This document shows, piece after piece, positions 20,437 to 29,791 of a stretch of DNA of 64,000 nucleotides. The notes beneath the pieces were generated by a model that saw only the letters and a program-made list of their open reading frames with translations, did no database searches and was not told the origin of the DNA. Source of the stretch: Nocardia concava NBRC 100430. GTDB taxonomy: Bacteria; Actinomycetota; Actinomycetes; Mycobacteriales; Mycobacteriaceae. Location of the stretch: contig NZ_BAFX01000050.1 in assembly GCF_000308815.1 (NCBI RefSeq), forward strand, positions 1 to 64,000, in the 5' to 3' direction. Position 1 is the first letter of the stretch. Each line of letters begins with the position of its first letter. A program made the translations under genes and the position numbers.

Positions 20437-21891
20437 ATGTCCAAATTCATCGACCGTGTTGTTTTGCACGTTCGTGCGGGCAAGGGTGGGCACGGCTGTG
20501 CCTCGGTGCGCCGCGAGAAGTTCATGCCGTTGGGCGGACCCGATGGCGGTAACGGCGGCAATGGCGGGGATGTGATCCTCGAGGTCGACCCGAACGTCCA
20601 CACCCTGCTGGACTTCCACTTCCACCCGCATGCCAAGGGCGGCAACGGCAAGCCCGGCGAGGGCGGCAACCGCAATGGCAAGCAGGGCGAGGGGCTGCTG
20701 CTGAAGGTGCCGTCCGGCACCGTCGTGATGAGCACCGACGGCGAGATCCTGGCCGATCTGGTCGGGGCGGGCTCGACCTTCGTGGCGGCCCAGGGCGGCC
20801 GCGGCGGTCTGGGCAATGCCGCGCTGGTGTCCAAGGCGCGCAAGGCCCCCGGTTTCGCGCTGGTCGGTGTGGACGGCGAAGAGCGCGATCTGGTGCTCGA
20901 ACTGAAGTCGGTGGCGGATGTGGGCCTGGTGGGCTTCCCGTCGGCCGGCAAGTCCTCGCTGGTCTCGGTGCTCTCGGCGGCCAAGCCGAAGATCGCCGAC
21001 TACCCGTTCACCACGCTGGTGCCGAATCTCGGTGTGGTGCAAGCGGGTGACACCACTTTCACCGTGGCCGACGTGCCCGGCCTGATTCCGGGCGCGAGCG
21101 AGGGCCGCGGCCTGGGTCTGGATTTCCTTCGGCACATCGAGCGGTGCGCCGTGCTCGCCCATGTGGTGGACTGCGCCACGCTGGAACCCGGGCGTGACCC
21201 GATCTCCGATGTGGACGCGCTCGAGGCCGAGCTGGCCGCGTACCAGCCCGCGCTGGTCGGCGACGCCGGTCTGGGTGATCTGGCGGATCGACCGCGCGTG
21301 GTCGTGCTCAACAAGGCCGATATCCCCGATGCCGACGAGCTGGCCGAGTTCGTGCTGCCCGAGTTCGAGAAGCGCGGCTGGCCGGTCTTCAAGATCTCGG
21401 CGGTGAGCCGGGAAGGCTTGCGGCCGTTGACCTTCGCGCTCGCCGAGATGGTCGAGGAGTACCGCAAGGCGCATCCCGAGCCGGAGCCGAAGCGGCAGAT
21501 CATCCGCCCGGTCGCCAAGGGCGACAGCGGATTCCGCGTGCTGCCCGATCCCGAGGTGGAGGGCGGCTTCATCGTCGTCGGCGAGCGGCCCGAGCGCTGG
21601 GTCAAGCAGACCCAGTTCGACAACGACGAGGCCGTGGGCTACCTGGCCGACCGCCTGGCACGCCTGGGCGTCGAGGAAGAACTGGTCAAGCTGGGCGCCG
21701 AGCCGGGCTGCTCGGTGACCATCGCGGATTACTGCTTCGATTGGGAGCCTTCGATTTCCGCCGGTGTGGAGACGCTGATGACCCGTCGCGGTGTGGACCC
21801 GCGTCTGGATCAGACCGAGCGCATCGGCGCGGCCGAGCGCAAGCACGCCTCGCGCGTGCGCCGCGGTCTGGTGACCGAGGACGGCGAGTAA
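20437..21891 (+). CDS. obg: Obg GTPase, ribosome assembly
   Basis: A 484-residue GTPase that binds the 50S precursor and links ribosome assembly to growth and stress. It has the glycine-rich N-terminal Obg fold ([16 protein letters not shown]), G1 [10 protein letters not shown]3 DVPGLI, G4 NKAD, and a C-terminal OCT domain ([18 protein letters not shown]). I start it at ATG 20437 ([12 protein letters not shown]), as homologues do. A strong AAGGAGG at 20418-20424 lies 12 bases upstream and is too close to serve the in-frame ATG at 20425. proB follows 49 bases downstream. Confidence 0.97.
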   Translation: MSKFIDRVVLHVRAGKGGHGCASVRREKFMPLGGPDGGNGGNGGDVILEVDPNVHTLLDFHFHPHAKGGNGKPGEGGNRNGKQGEGLLLKVPSGTVVMSTDGEILADLVGAGSTFVAAQGGRGGLGNAALVSKARKAPGFALVGVDGEERDLVLELKSVADVGLVGFPSAGKSSLVSVLSAAKPKIADYPFTTLVPNLGVVQAGDTTFTVADVPGLIPGASEGRGLGLDFLRHIERCAVLAHVVDCATLEPGRDPISDVDALEAELAAYQPALVGDAGLGDLADRPRVVVLNKADIPDADELAEFVLPEFEKRGWPVFKISAVSREGLRPLTFALAEMVEEYRKAHPEPEPKRQIIRPVAKGDSGFRVLPDPEVEGGFIVVGERPERWVKQTQFDNDEAVGYLADRLARLGVEEELVKLGAEPGCSVTIADYCFDWEPSISAGVETLMTRRGVDPRLDQTERIGAAERKHASRVRRGLVTEDGE

Positions 21892-21940
21892 AACAGGATT
21901 CGGGTGCGACGGCGCTGCGGCGCCGCGGGCGAATTGAGGT

Positions 21941-23107
21941 GTGGTGCAAGTGAGTTCGGGTGGCACTCGGGTGACGGAGCTCGAAGCCGGTTCCGGTTCG
22001 GGTGAACCGAGCGCGGCGCGGCAGGCGATCGCGTCGGCGCGCAGTGTGGTCGTGAAGATCGGCTCGTCGGCGCTGACCAGCCTGGAGGGCGGGCTCGACA
22101 CCGGGCGGCTGGACAAGCTGGCCGACGCGGTCGAGGCCCGCATGCGGGCGGGTTCGGATCTGGTCGTGGTGTCCTCGGGCGCTATCGGCGCGGGTATGGC
22201 TCCGCTCGGATTGTCCAAGCGCCCAAAGGATCTCGCCACCAAGCAGGCCGCCGCGAGCGTAGGCCAGCTGGCCCTGGCGCACGCCTGGGGCACCTCCTTC
22301 GCCCGCTACGATCGCGTCGTCGGCCAGGTTCTGTTGAGCGCCGGTGACTTCGGCCGCCGTGAGCCGCACCGCAACGCCCAGCGCACCCTCGACCGCCTGC
22401 GCTCGCTGCACGCCATCGCGGTGGTGAACGAAAACGACACGGTCGCAACGGAAGAGATCCGTTTCGGCGACAACGACCGGCTCGCCGCGCTGGTCGCGCA
22501 CCTGGTCGGCGCGGACGCGCTGATCCTGCTGTCGGATGTCGACGGCCTCTACGACGGCGACCCGCGCAAGGGCGACGCCAACTTCATTCCCGAGGTCCGC
22601 GGCAGCGCCGACCTGGACGGCGTGATCGCCGGTTCCGGTGGCGCGCTCGGCACCGGTGGCATGGCCTCCAAGCTCTCCGCCGCCCGCCTGGCCGCTGACG
22701 CCGGCGTGCCCGTGCTGCTGGCGGCGGCTTCCGATGCGGCCGCGGCCCTTTCGGGCGCGACGGTGGGCACCGCCTTCGCGGCCCGCCCGGTGCGGCTGTC
22801 GGCCCGCAAGTTCTGGGTTCGCCATGCCGCGGACTCCCGGGGCGCGGTGCATCTGGACGCGGGCGCGGTGGCCGCGGTGGCCGAGCGCCGCCATTCGCTG
22901 CTGGCCGCGGGCATCACCGCGGTGGCGGGCCACTTCTTCGGCGGTGACGTGATCGACCTCTTCGCACCCGACGGTCGCCTGGTGGCCCGCGGTGTGGCCG
23001 CGTACGACAGTGACGAGCTGGAAACCATGAAGGGCCGCTCCACCTCCGACCTTCCGGACAGCATGCAGCGACCGGTCGTGCACGCCGACGACCTCGTCAA
23101 GGTGTAG
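21941..23107 (+). CDS. proB: Glutamate 5-kinase
   Basis: A 388-residue enzyme that catalyses the first step of proline synthesis, ATP-dependent phosphorylation of glutamate. The amino-acid kinase domain shows [29 protein letters not shown] and [16 protein letters not shown]-terminal PUA domain ([15 protein letters not shown]) is present, the full-length form. Three in-frame GTG codons (21941, 21944, 21950) are possible starts, and a GAGG at 21936 favours the last. Proline feedback inhibition is expected from the family. Confidence 0.96.
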   Translation: MVQVSSGGTRVTELEAGSGSGEPSAARQAIASARSVVVKIGSSALTSLEGGLDTGRLDKLADAVEARMRAGSDLVVVSSGAIGAGMAPLGLSKRPKDLATKQAAASVGQLALAHAWGTSFARYDRVVGQVLLSAGDFGRREPHRNAQRTLDRLRSLHAIAVVNENDTVATEEIRFGDNDRLAALVAHLVGADALILLSDVDGLYDGDPRKGDANFIPEVRGSADLDGVIAGSGGALGTGGMASKLSAARLAADAGVPVLLAAASDAAAALSGATVGTAFAARPVRLSARKFWVRHAADSRGAVHLDAGAVAAVAERRHSLLAAGITAVAGHFFGGDVIDLFAPDGRLVARGVAAYDSDELETMKGRSTSDLPDSMQRPVVHADDLVKV

Positions 23108-23395
23108 CGCGGGCGAGCAGTCGGTTACGGCTGAATTGCGTTGGGGGAGAGGCGGAGTAACAGGGGAAACTGGGCGGTTTGGTTGACCCGCCGAGGGGCA
23201 GTCGGAGGGCGGGGGAAGGGCAGTGGGCGGGACGGCCCGAGCGGTCATTCTGGAAGTGCACCCGGTGCCGCATCGAGATGTGCCCTTCGCCGATAGCGGT
23301 TGCCTGGATCCGGCGCGGTCCGCCCTTGCCGCGCCGGGCTCGCGGTCCGGTGACCGCCGCGGGACCGGGTGCGCCCGCACCGCCTGGAGGTAGGT

Positions 23396-23935
23396 ATGTA
23401 CGTACCCCAACCTGATAACACCCGGTTGAGGCGGGCGAGTGGTCGTGCTGGAACGTCGAGAACCGAGATATCGAAAGCCGAATCTCCGAAAGACGCGAGT
23501 TTCGAAGTCAATCGCCCGCTGCTACCCGACTGGCACGAACTGCTGGCCGCCTTCTGCGGTCACATCGGCGATCAGCCCGACGACCATCCCGTCACCCGCT
23601 GGGCCCGGGCGCTGGCCGAACTGCACCTGCAGCGCCGGGAGCAGCCCGGCGACACCGGCGGCATCGATGAGCTACGGACCCAACTGGTCACCTTCATCGA
23701 CGAGTGGGTGGCGAGCCGGGCGCTGCCGAGGGGTGCAGCGCGGGCCGAATCCCTCGGGGTCGTGGTGGATGCCATGGCCGCGGCGCATGTGCGCGCCGTA
23801 CATCTGCTGAGAACGGCCGAGAAGGTCTCGGACGAACAAGTACACGCCGCCTGGTTCCTGTTGGCGCAGATGGCGGACGGCTGGACCGATCGGGCCGCAG
23901 GGGTTGTCGGCCCTAGGATCCGCCGATCCGCCTGA
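23396..23935 (+). CDS. DUF4254-like protein
   Basis: A 179-residue cytoplasmic helical protein starting at ATG 23396 behind a strong TGGAGGTAGGT ribosome site. After a polar N-terminal stretch of ~40 residues comes DWHELLAAFCGHI, then HPVTRWARALAELHLQRRE, a pattern I associate with DUF4254, and two long helices. No membrane segment or catalytic motif is visible. The 288 bases between it and proB show no gene. The family call rests on motif memory only and the function is unknown. Confidence 0.6.
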   Translation: MYVPQPDNTRLRRASGRAGTSRTEISKAESPKDASFEVNRPLLPDWHELLAAFCGHIGDQPDDHPVTRWARALAELHLQRREQPGDTGGIDELRTQLVTFIDEWVASRALPRGAARAESLGVVVDAMAAAHVRAVHLLRTAEKVSDEQVHAAWFLLAQMADGWTDRAAGVVGPRIRRSA

Positions 23936-24110
23936 AGTCACTGCGCGACAGTCGAATCAGGGGGTAGCAGGCCCGTGGCGGGCGTGTGGGTTGCGCCGCG
24001 CACGCCCCGCGGGCGGCGTCGACGGGCCCGGGTGTGGATCGGTGCAGGGGGCCGACCACCACCCGGGCCGTCGTCGGCTTCGGGTGGCTGTCGGTTTCAG
24101 GCGGCAAGGG

Positions 24111-25229
24111 TCACCAGGCCGGGTGGGCCTCGATCACACTGTCGGGAGCGGCCGTGGGCGTCACCTTGGTGAGGGTGAAACCACTGCGGGAGAGCAGGTT
24201 TCCGAATTCGGTCTGGGTGCGTTCCCGGCCGCCGTCGGTATTGATCAGCATCTCCAGATCGAGCAGCTTGCCCATGTGCGGTCGCCGGTTCTCCGGCAGC
24301 ACGATATCGATGATGAGCAGGCGCGCTTCGGATTCCATGGACGCGCGCACCGTGCGCAGAATCCGTTCGGCGGCCTCGTCGGACCAGTCGTGGATGATGT
24401 GTTTGAGCAGGTAGGCGTCGCCGCCCTTGGGCACCGATTCGAAGAAGTCGCCGGACTCGACGGTGAGCCGCCCGGTCAGCCCGGGCGCGGACAGTTCCTC
24501 GGCCAGACCCTCCGCGATGCGCGGCATCTCGAAGATGGTGCCCCGCATGGACGGATGCCGCCGCAGGATGTCGACGAGCAGGCTGCCACGGCCGCCGCCG
24601 ATATCCACGATCGACCCGTACCGCCCGAAATCGTAGGCCGCCTGCAGCGGTTCCACCGCGAGGGTGCTGACGCTGGTCATGGCGGCGTCGAAGACCTGCC
24701 CGACCTCCGGATGCGCCTCGGCGTATTCGAAGAACGGCATGCCCTCGACCTCGGGCCAGCGCCAGTGCCCGGTGCGCACGCAGTCGGCCAGTCCCGACCA
24801 GTGTTTGCGGTGCAGGTCGGAGCCCAAGAGCAGGAACAGGTCTCGCAGTGAGACCTCGGCGTCGCCGCGCAGGCTCTCCGACACCCGGGTCAGCCGGTAG
24901 CCGCCGTCGCCCCGTTGCCCGAAGACGTCGAAGCTGATCAGGAATCGCATGAGCCGTCGCAACGCGGCCTCGTCGACATTCAGCGCCCGCGCGAGTTCGG
25001 GCGGCTGTTTGGGTCCGTCGGCGAGGGCGTCGGCGATGCCGAGTTCCGCGGCGGCCGCGACCGCCTGGGTGAGGTAGCCGATGGTGGAGATATCGAGCAG
25101 TGCGATGTGCCCCGGCACCAGGCGGCGCTGGAAGGCGGACAGTCCGTCGCGAATCCGGGAGATGGTGCGCAGGATCGGGAGCGGTGGAGCCTTGGGTGAT
25201 GCCGACGATTTGCGAGCTGCGGACGCCAT
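24111..25229 (-). CDS. O-methyltransferase, acetylserotonin-OMT / polyketide type
   Basis: A 372-residue SAM-dependent methyltransferase. An N-terminal winged-helix dimerisation domain (ELARALNVDEAALRRLMRFL, with GYRLT after it) precedes the Methyltransf_2 domain: SAM loop DIGGGRGSLL, FEMPRIAE, GDFFESVPKGGDAYLLKH and the catalytic-base region HIIHDWSDEAAERIL. Relatives methylate hydroxyls on aromatic or polyketide natural products. The gene stands alone, with no synthase genes nearby, so the substrate is unknown. Confidence 0.87.
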   Translation of the reverse strand: MASAARKSSASPKAPPLPILRTISRIRDGLSAFQRRLVPGHIALLDISTIGYLTQAVAAAAELGIADALADGPKQPPELARALNVDEAALRRLMRFLISFDVFGQRGDGGYRLTRVSESLRGDAEVSLRDLFLLLGSDLHRKHWSGLADCVRTGHWRWPEVEGMPFFEYAEAHPEVGQVFDAAMTSVSTLAVEPLQAAYDFGRYGSIVDIGGGRGSLLVDILRRHPSMRGTIFEMPRIAEGLAEELSAPGLTGRLTVESGDFFESVPKGGDAYLLKHIIHDWSDEAAERILRTVRASMESEARLLIIDIVLPENRRPHMGKLLDLEMLINTDGGRERTQTEFGNLLSRSGFTLTKVTPTAAPDSVIEAHPAW

Positions 25230-25360
25230 GGTGACCTCCCCGGGACCTTCGGCGAGTGCGGAATCCGTTCGAGCCTACGCGCCGCGCCGCTGGTGGACAG
25301 CGGTTTCCGCGACGGCCGGGCATCCTGCCCCGGCGGGTCCGCAAACGCTGCGGGCGGGTC

Positions 25361-26200
25361 TCAGGCAGTGGTGAAGGCGGCGGCGTTCTCGCGGGCCCAC
25401 TGCTCGAAGGTGCGGGCGGGAATGCCGAGCAACGTCTCGGTGGTGTCGGCGGGCGTCTCGGGGTGCTCGGAGGTGATGGCCCAGATGGTGAGCAGGGTGT
25501 CGACGATGTACGGCGGCATCGTGCGGGAGAGCTGCGCCTCGGCCTCGTCGCGGGAGATCTGGACGATGGGGATCTCCCGGCCGATGGCGTCGGACAGGTG
25601 GCCGATCTGCGCGCGGAAGCTGATGGCCTCCGGTCCGGTGAGACTGACCGTGCGCCCGCGCAATTCGGTGCCGGTCAGGGCGGCGACCGCGATATCGGCG
25701 ATGTCGAGCGGGTGGATCATGGCCAGGCTGGCCTCGGGGTAGGCGTGCTCGATGGGCTCGCCCGCGGCCACGGCCTTGATCCAGCCGAAGGCATTGCTGT
25801 CGAAACCGCCCGGCCGCAGCACGGTGGTGGTGAGAGATGAAGCAGCTAGGGACTTTTCGACCGCCAGATGCATGGCGCCGATGGGATTGGACGCGGCATT
25901 GGGGTCGTTCACCGCCGAAGAGGACAGCAGCACAACGTGTTCCACACCGGCCTTCTCGGCGGCCGCGACGAAGGCGTCGGCGAGATCGGCCTTGGCGTAG
26001 AGGAAGACCTGTTTCACGTCTTCCAGTGCGGTGGACAGGGTTTCGGGATCATCGGTGAGTGGAACGGCCCGGACTCCGGCGGGCAGGTCGAGGTCATCGG
26101 GCTGGGCGCTGGCGGCGCGCACCGGCAGACCCTGGGCGTGGAGGCCGGCGATGACGGCGCGGCCGATCTGGCCGCGGGCGCCGGTGACGAGGATGGTCAT
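25361..26200 (-). CDS. NAD(P)-binding NmrA-like reductase
   Basis: A 279-residue atypical short-chain dehydrogenase. It has the N-terminal dinucleotide motif TGARGQIGRAVI, a second strand VFLYAKADL, VVLLSSSAVND, and a hydrophobic C-terminal lid. It lacks the classical YxxxK pair, which places it with NmrA/azoreductase-like (YtfG/QOR2) proteins that reduce quinones or sense NADP. It is divergent from a MarR gene, with palindromes between them, suggesting control by that regulator, as with other MarR-linked quinone or xenobiotic reductases. Confidence 0.83.
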   Translation of the reverse strand: MTILVTGARGQIGRAVIAGLHAQGLPVRAASAQPDDLDLPAGVRAVPLTDDPETLSTALEDVKQVFLYAKADLADAFVAAAEKAGVEHVVLLSSSAVNDPNAASNPIGAMHLAVEKSLAASSLTTTVLRPGGFDSNAFGWIKAVAAGEPIEHAYPEASLAMIHPLDIADIAVAALTGTELRGRTVSLTGPEAISFRAQIGHLSDAIGREIPIVQISRDEAEAQLSRTMPPYIVDTLLTIWAITSEHPETPADTTETLLGIPARTFEQWARENAAAFTTA

Positions 26201-26238
26201 GGGGGAACTCCGATCGAGTGAGAATCCATGTTCATGGA

Positions 26239-26283
26239 CAAATGCATGCTGTCATGCACACATTTGCGAGTCAACACATATGT
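26239..26283. promoter_or_regulatory. Probable MarR operators
   Basis: In the 112-bp divergent gap, CAAATG (26239-26244) and CATTTG (26261-26266) form outer arms, GCATG/CATGC (26244-26248, 26253-26257) inner arms, and ACATATGT (26276-26283) a perfect 8-bp palindrome. The last overlaps the -35 area of the marR promoter. The region is AT-rich relative to its surroundings. Confidence 0.6.
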
Positions 26284-26300
26284 TCGTTGATGCATGAAGA

Positions 26301-26306
26301 TACGAT
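26301..26306 (+). promoter_or_regulatory. Candidate -10 box for leaderless marR
   Basis: TACGAT lies exactly 6 bases before the ATG at 26313, with no ribosome-binding site between. It has the same spacing as the valS and ndk boxes. Confidence 0.5.
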
Positions 26307-26312
26307 GACCCC

Positions 26313-26798
26313 ATGACCGAGGACTCCCGTACGACCGACGAGCTGCTCGATGCCATCGGACCGGCATTCGGCAAGTTGCGGCGGGGTGTCCTGCAGGAGG
26401 TCGAGAATCCCATCTCCACCAAGGATTCGACGCGGGCACTGGTGCTGGGATTCGTCCTGGGCTGCAACCGAGACAAGGGTGAGGAGATGTCGGTGGGCGG
26501 CATCGCGGCCGCCATGTGCGTCGATCCGTCGGTGGCCAGCCGCATGGTCACCGACAACATCAAGGCGGGTTACCTGGTGCGCGTCCCGTCGCAGCTGGAC
26601 GGCCGTCGTGCGGTGCTCGAACTCAGCCCGCAGGGGCTCGAATTCATGCGTGACTTCCGTCGGCAGCAGCGCGCGGCCTTCGAATACATCACCGCCGACT
26701 GGCCGGAGCGGGATCGTCTCGACTTCGCCCGGCTCATGCTGCGCTACGTCGATGCGATCGACAATCTCAAGAACCGGGCCTCCGGCGACGGCGTGTGA
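26313..26798 (+). CDS. MarR-family transcriptional regulator
   Basis: A 161-residue winged-helix regulator. The DNA-binding core is SVGGIAAAMCVDPSVASRMVTDNIKAGYLVR followed by the wing DGRRAVLELSPQGLEF, and long helices at both ends form the dimer interface. A cysteine in the recognition region (AAMCVDPS) could sense oxidants, though this is only a possibility. It is divergent from the NmrA-like reductase and probably controls both. It ends 58 bases from the convergent helicase gene. Confidence 0.88.
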   Translation: MTEDSRTTDELLDAIGPAFGKLRRGVLQEVENPISTKDSTRALVLGFVLGCNRDKGEEMSVGGIAAAMCVDPSVASRMVTDNIKAGYLVRVPSQLDGRRAVLELSPQGLEFMRDFRRQQRAAFEYITADWPERDRLDFARLMLRYVDAIDNLKNRASGDGV

Positions 26799-26856
26799 GC
26801 CTGTCTCAGGGCATGCCGCCGGTTCCGTGCAGGTAGATATCGCGGTACGCCGGTGA

Positions 26857-28995
26857 TCACGACGGGGTGGCGAGAGCGAAGGGGAGGACGGCGTCGGCTC
26901 CAGCGGCACGCAGGGTGCGGGCGGCCATGGTGAAGGTCCAGCCGGTGTCGGTGAGGGCGTCGACCAGCAGGATCGGCCCTTCGACACCGCTGAGATCCGG
27001 TGTCTCCCAGGCATTGTCGAGGGCCGCCACGCGGTGCGCGGAGTTGGCGGCGGATACGGGCGGGAGATCGGGGCGGAGGTGCAGGACGCCGAGGTCCTCG
27101 AGGCGGCCGACCTGGGCCAGGCGCGCGGCGAGGGAGCGGGTCAGGGTCGGGCGATTGCCGGAGTCCAGGGCCATGACCGCCGTCGGTCGCCGGGCCCAAT
27201 CCCATTCGCGCAAAACCGTTGTGCAGAAACGGAAGACCTCGTCCGGGATGGGCGCGTCGGGGCCGTCGAGCAGGGGCCGCAGGCGCTGGCCCCAGCCCAG
27301 ATCGCTGAGCCGGCCCAGCACGCGGCCGGTCTCGGGACCGTCGGTGATTTTGCCGGACAGTGAGATTCCGAGTTTCGCCAGGCCGGTCGGCCACTGCTTG
27401 CGGGGTGCCAGGTCGATGCCCGGACGGTCCAGGCGGGTGCGGATCTCGGCGAGGGCGGCCGCGTCGACGGTGGTGTCCTGGCGGGTGCCGGTGCAGTTGT
27501 CGCAGCGGCCGCAGTGGGTGCCCAGCGCCAGGCCCGGATCGTCGAGTTGGCTGCGCAGGAACGTCATTCGGCAGCCGGTCGTCGACTCGTAGTCGATCAT
27601 GGCCTGCTGCTCGGCCTCACGGGCGATGCTCAACCGCTCGTAACGTTCGGTGTCGTAGACCCAGGGCTGTCCGGTGCCGAGCCAGCCGCCGCGCACCCGT
27701 CGCACCGCGCCGTCCACGTCGAGGACCTTGAGCACCATTTCGAGGCGGGAACGGTTGAGTTCCACCAGGGGTTCGAGGGCGGCGGTGGAGAGCGGGCGGT
27801 CGGTGTCGAGGGCGGCCAGCACCGAGCGGACGATGTGCTCGCGCGGGAAGGCCACCGAGGCGAAGTAACTCCAGATCTGGCGGTCCTCGCGGCCGGGCAG
27901 CAGGATCACCTCGGCGCGTTCGGTGCCGCGGCCCGCGCGGCCCACCTGCTGGTAGTAGGAGATGGGGGAGGAGGGCGCACCCAGGTGCACGACGAACCCG
28001 AGATCGGGCTTGTCGAAACCCATTCCGAGTGCCGAGGTGGCGATGAGCGCCTTCACCTCGTTGTTCAGCAGCGCGGCCTCGAGGTGCTCACGCTCGGTGG
28101 GATCGGTCTGCCCGGTGTAGGCCGCGACCGTGTGCCCGTGGGAATTCAGCACATCGGCGAGATCATGCGCGGCGGCCACCGTCAGCGTGTAGACGATGCC
28201 CGATCCGGGCAGCTCGTGCAGCCGCTTGCTCAGCCACGCCGTCCGCTCGACCGCGTCGGCGATCCGCACCACCGACAGGTGCAGCGACTCCCGATCCAGA
28301 CTTCCCCGCAAAACCAGTGTGTCCGTACCGATCTGGGTCGCCACATCGGTCACCACCCGGTCATTCGCGGTCGCCGTGGTGGCCAGCACCGGCACTTCGG
28401 AGCCGAGATCGGCGATGAGTGTTCGGATCCGCCGATAGTCCGGCCGGAAGTCGTGCCCCCAGTCCGACACACAGTGCGCCTCGTCGATCACCACCAGCCC
28501 TGCATCCGCGGCCAGCTTCGGCAGCACCGAATCCCGGAAGTCCGGATTGTTCAACCGCTCCGGACTCACCAGCAGCACATCCACCTCGCCGGAAGCCACC
28601 CGCGCATGAATGTCGTCCCACTCGGTGACATTCCCCGAATTGATCGTCGCCGCAACGACTCCCGCCCGCTCGGCCGACGCAACCTGGTTCCGCATCAATG
28701 CCAACAACGGCGACACGATCACCGTCGGCCCCCGCCCCTGTGCCCGCAACAGCTTCGCCGAAATGAAGTACACCGCCGACTTACCCCACCCGGTCCGCTG
28801 CACCACCAGCGCCCGCCGCCGCTGCACCACCAATGCCTCGATCGCGACCCACTGATCCTCCCGCAACCGCGCCGACGGCCCGGCCAACTCCCGCAGCAGC
28901 GCCTCGGCATCCTCGCGCAGGTCACCTGCGCTGGACGGGGTCGTGGCATTGACGAGGTCGGAGGCGTTCGAGTCGGCTGAGGTCACGCCGACCAT
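26857..28995 (-). CDS. RecQ-like DNA helicase with phosphoribosyltransferase-like C-terminus
   Basis: A 712-residue superfamily 2 helicase that unwinds DNA 3' to 5' in repair. Walker A is GWGKS at 69-73, Walker B is VVIDEAHCVSDWGHD, and the helicase C-terminal motifs ATSALGMGFDKPD and QQVGRAGRG are present. A Zn-binding cluster (HCGRCDNC) marks the RecQ-C region. Instead of an HRDC domain, the C-terminus (~670-712) carries GPILLVDALTDTGWT, resembling a PRPP-binding loop. The second acidic residue of the usual DD pair is Ala, so catalysis is unlikely. Similar RecQ-PRTase-like proteins occur in actinobacteria. Confidence 0.88.
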   Translation of the reverse strand: MVGVTSADSNASDLVNATTPSSAGDLREDAEALLRELAGPSARLREDQWVAIEALVVQRRRALVVQRTGWGKSAVYFISAKLLRAQGRGPTVIVSPLLALMRNQVASAERAGVVAATINSGNVTEWDDIHARVASGEVDVLLVSPERLNNPDFRDSVLPKLAADAGLVVIDEAHCVSDWGHDFRPDYRRIRTLIADLGSEVPVLATTATANDRVVTDVATQIGTDTLVLRGSLDRESLHLSVVRIADAVERTAWLSKRLHELPGSGIVYTLTVAAAHDLADVLNSHGHTVAAYTGQTDPTEREHLEAALLNNEVKALIATSALGMGFDKPDLGFVVHLGAPSSPISYYQQVGRAGRGTERAEVILLPGREDRQIWSYFASVAFPREHIVRSVLAALDTDRPLSTAALEPLVELNRSRLEMVLKVLDVDGAVRRVRGGWLGTGQPWVYDTERYERLSIAREAEQQAMIDYESTTGCRMTFLRSQLDDPGLALGTHCGRCDNCTGTRQDTTVDAAALAEIRTRLDRPGIDLAPRKQWPTGLAKLGISLSGKITDGPETGRVLGRLSDLGWGQRLRPLLDGPDAPIPDEVFRFCTTVLREWDWARRPTAVMALDSGNRPTLTRSLAARLAQVGRLEDLGVLHLRPDLPPVSAANSAHRVAALDNAWETPDLSGVEGPILLVDALTDTGWTFTMAARTLRAAGADAVLPFALATPS

Positions 28996-29027
28996 GGTGC
29001 CTCACCCCACCGACAGCAATGGCTCGC

Positions 29028-29107
29028 CCCGTCATTCCGGCGCGCTTTTGGCCGGAATCCAACCCAGCCGCTGTAGATCCCGGCCAAAAGCATGCCGGGA
29101 TGACGGG
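29028..29107. repeat. Twin-hairpin REP element, copy C
   Basis: The left half is the TCC/GGA type (ATTCCGGC with GCCGGAAT) and the right half the CCC/GGG type. The ends CCCGTCAT and ATGACGGG also pair. It lies downstream of the tetR gene and upstream of the helicase gene. Confidence 0.9.
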
Positions 29108-29113
29108 CTAGGC

Positions 29114-29716
29114 CTATCGACTGGTGCTCAAATGGGCTTTGACCAGGTTGTTGACCAATTGGTCCAGGGGGAGCCAGGGAAAGCTGGGCCGGTCCTGACG
29201 CAGGGTGATCAGGCCATGCATGCCCGCCCACAGGCATTGGGCGGTGGCGGTGGGGTCGGGGGCGCCTGCTGCGGAGGCGGTGTCGACCATGAGTCGCATG
29301 GTGGGGAGGCCGGGGAGTTGGCCCTCGGTGGGTTCCCAGCCGGGGGTGCCGGCGGTGCCGAAGAGGACGCGGTAGTGGCCGGGGTTGGCGATGCCGTAGG
29401 CGACGAAGGCGTGGCAGAGGGCTGAAAGGCGTTCGGCGGGAGCGGTTTCGGGGATGGGGGTGAGGGCTGCCAGGAGGGCTTCGCGGAGTTCGCCGAAGCG
29501 GAGTTGGTAGACGGCGGTCAGGAGTTCGCGTTTGTCGGCGAATTGCAGGTAGACGCTTTGCGGGGCCACTCCGGCGGCGCGGGCTACGGCGCGCAACGAG
29601 AGGGCCTCCTGGCCGTCGAGGTCTTCGAGGAGGCCGCTGGCGGCGGCCACGAGTTCGTCGCGCAGTAGTGCCCCTTGGCCGCGGCGGTTGCGGCTGCGGG
29701 TGGGTTGGTCCGGCAC
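29114..29716 (-). CDS. TetR-family transcriptional regulator
   Basis: A 200-residue regulator with the helix-turn-helix LSLRAVARAAGVAPQSVYLQFADKREL at ~35-60 and a C-terminal TetR_C-type ligand domain (PGHYRVLFG, CLWAGMHGLITLR). I place the start at GTG 29716 (MPDQPTRSRNRRGQG). The much longer open frame upstream crosses a perfect inverted repeat and the divergent gene. A TATCCT box lies 6 bases before the GTG, so the message may be leaderless. It is probably autoregulated, together with the divergent metallo-hydrolase, through the repeat at 29727-29780. Confidence 0.88.
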   Translation of the reverse strand: MPDQPTRSRNRRGQGALLRDELVAAASGLLEDLDGQEALSLRAVARAAGVAPQSVYLQFADKRELLTAVYQLRFGELREALLAALTPIPETAPAERLSALCHAFVAYGIANPGHYRVLFGTAGTPGWEPTEGQLPGLPTMRLMVDTASAAGAPDPTATAQCLWAGMHGLITLRQDRPSFPWLPLDQLVNNLVKAHLSTSR

Positions 29717-29722
29717 GTTGAC

Positions 29723-29728
29723 AGGATA
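29723..29728 (-). promoter_or_regulatory. Candidate -10 box for a leaderless tetR mRNA
   Basis: TATCCT on the minus strand is followed by 6 bases and then the GTG start. It touches the left arm of the large inverted repeat, so operator binding would cover the promoter. Confidence 0.5.
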
Positions 29729-29780
29729 ACAAGACAGGCGTCTACTTACTTTTGACTTTAAGTAGACGCCTGTCTTGTTA
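29727..29780. promoter_or_regulatory. Perfect 22-bp inverted repeat, probable double TetR operator
   Basis: Arms 29727-29748 and 29759-29780 are perfect complements over 22 bases, with a 10-bp spacer. Each arm also contains its own imperfect palindrome, AGACAGGCGTCT, so two regulator dimers could bind side by side. A TTGACT -35-like element (29752-29757), reading toward the hydrolase, sits in the spacer. Confidence 0.85.
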
Positions 29781-29791
29781 GGAAAACCGCC

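Noticed and set aside
20401..22293. A 630-codon frame antisense to obg and the start of proB
   Set aside because: Covers two certain genes; no recognisable protein features.
23108..23395. A gene between proB and the DUF4254-like gene
   Set aside because: Only short frames without ribosome sites or protein-like composition; nothing supported.
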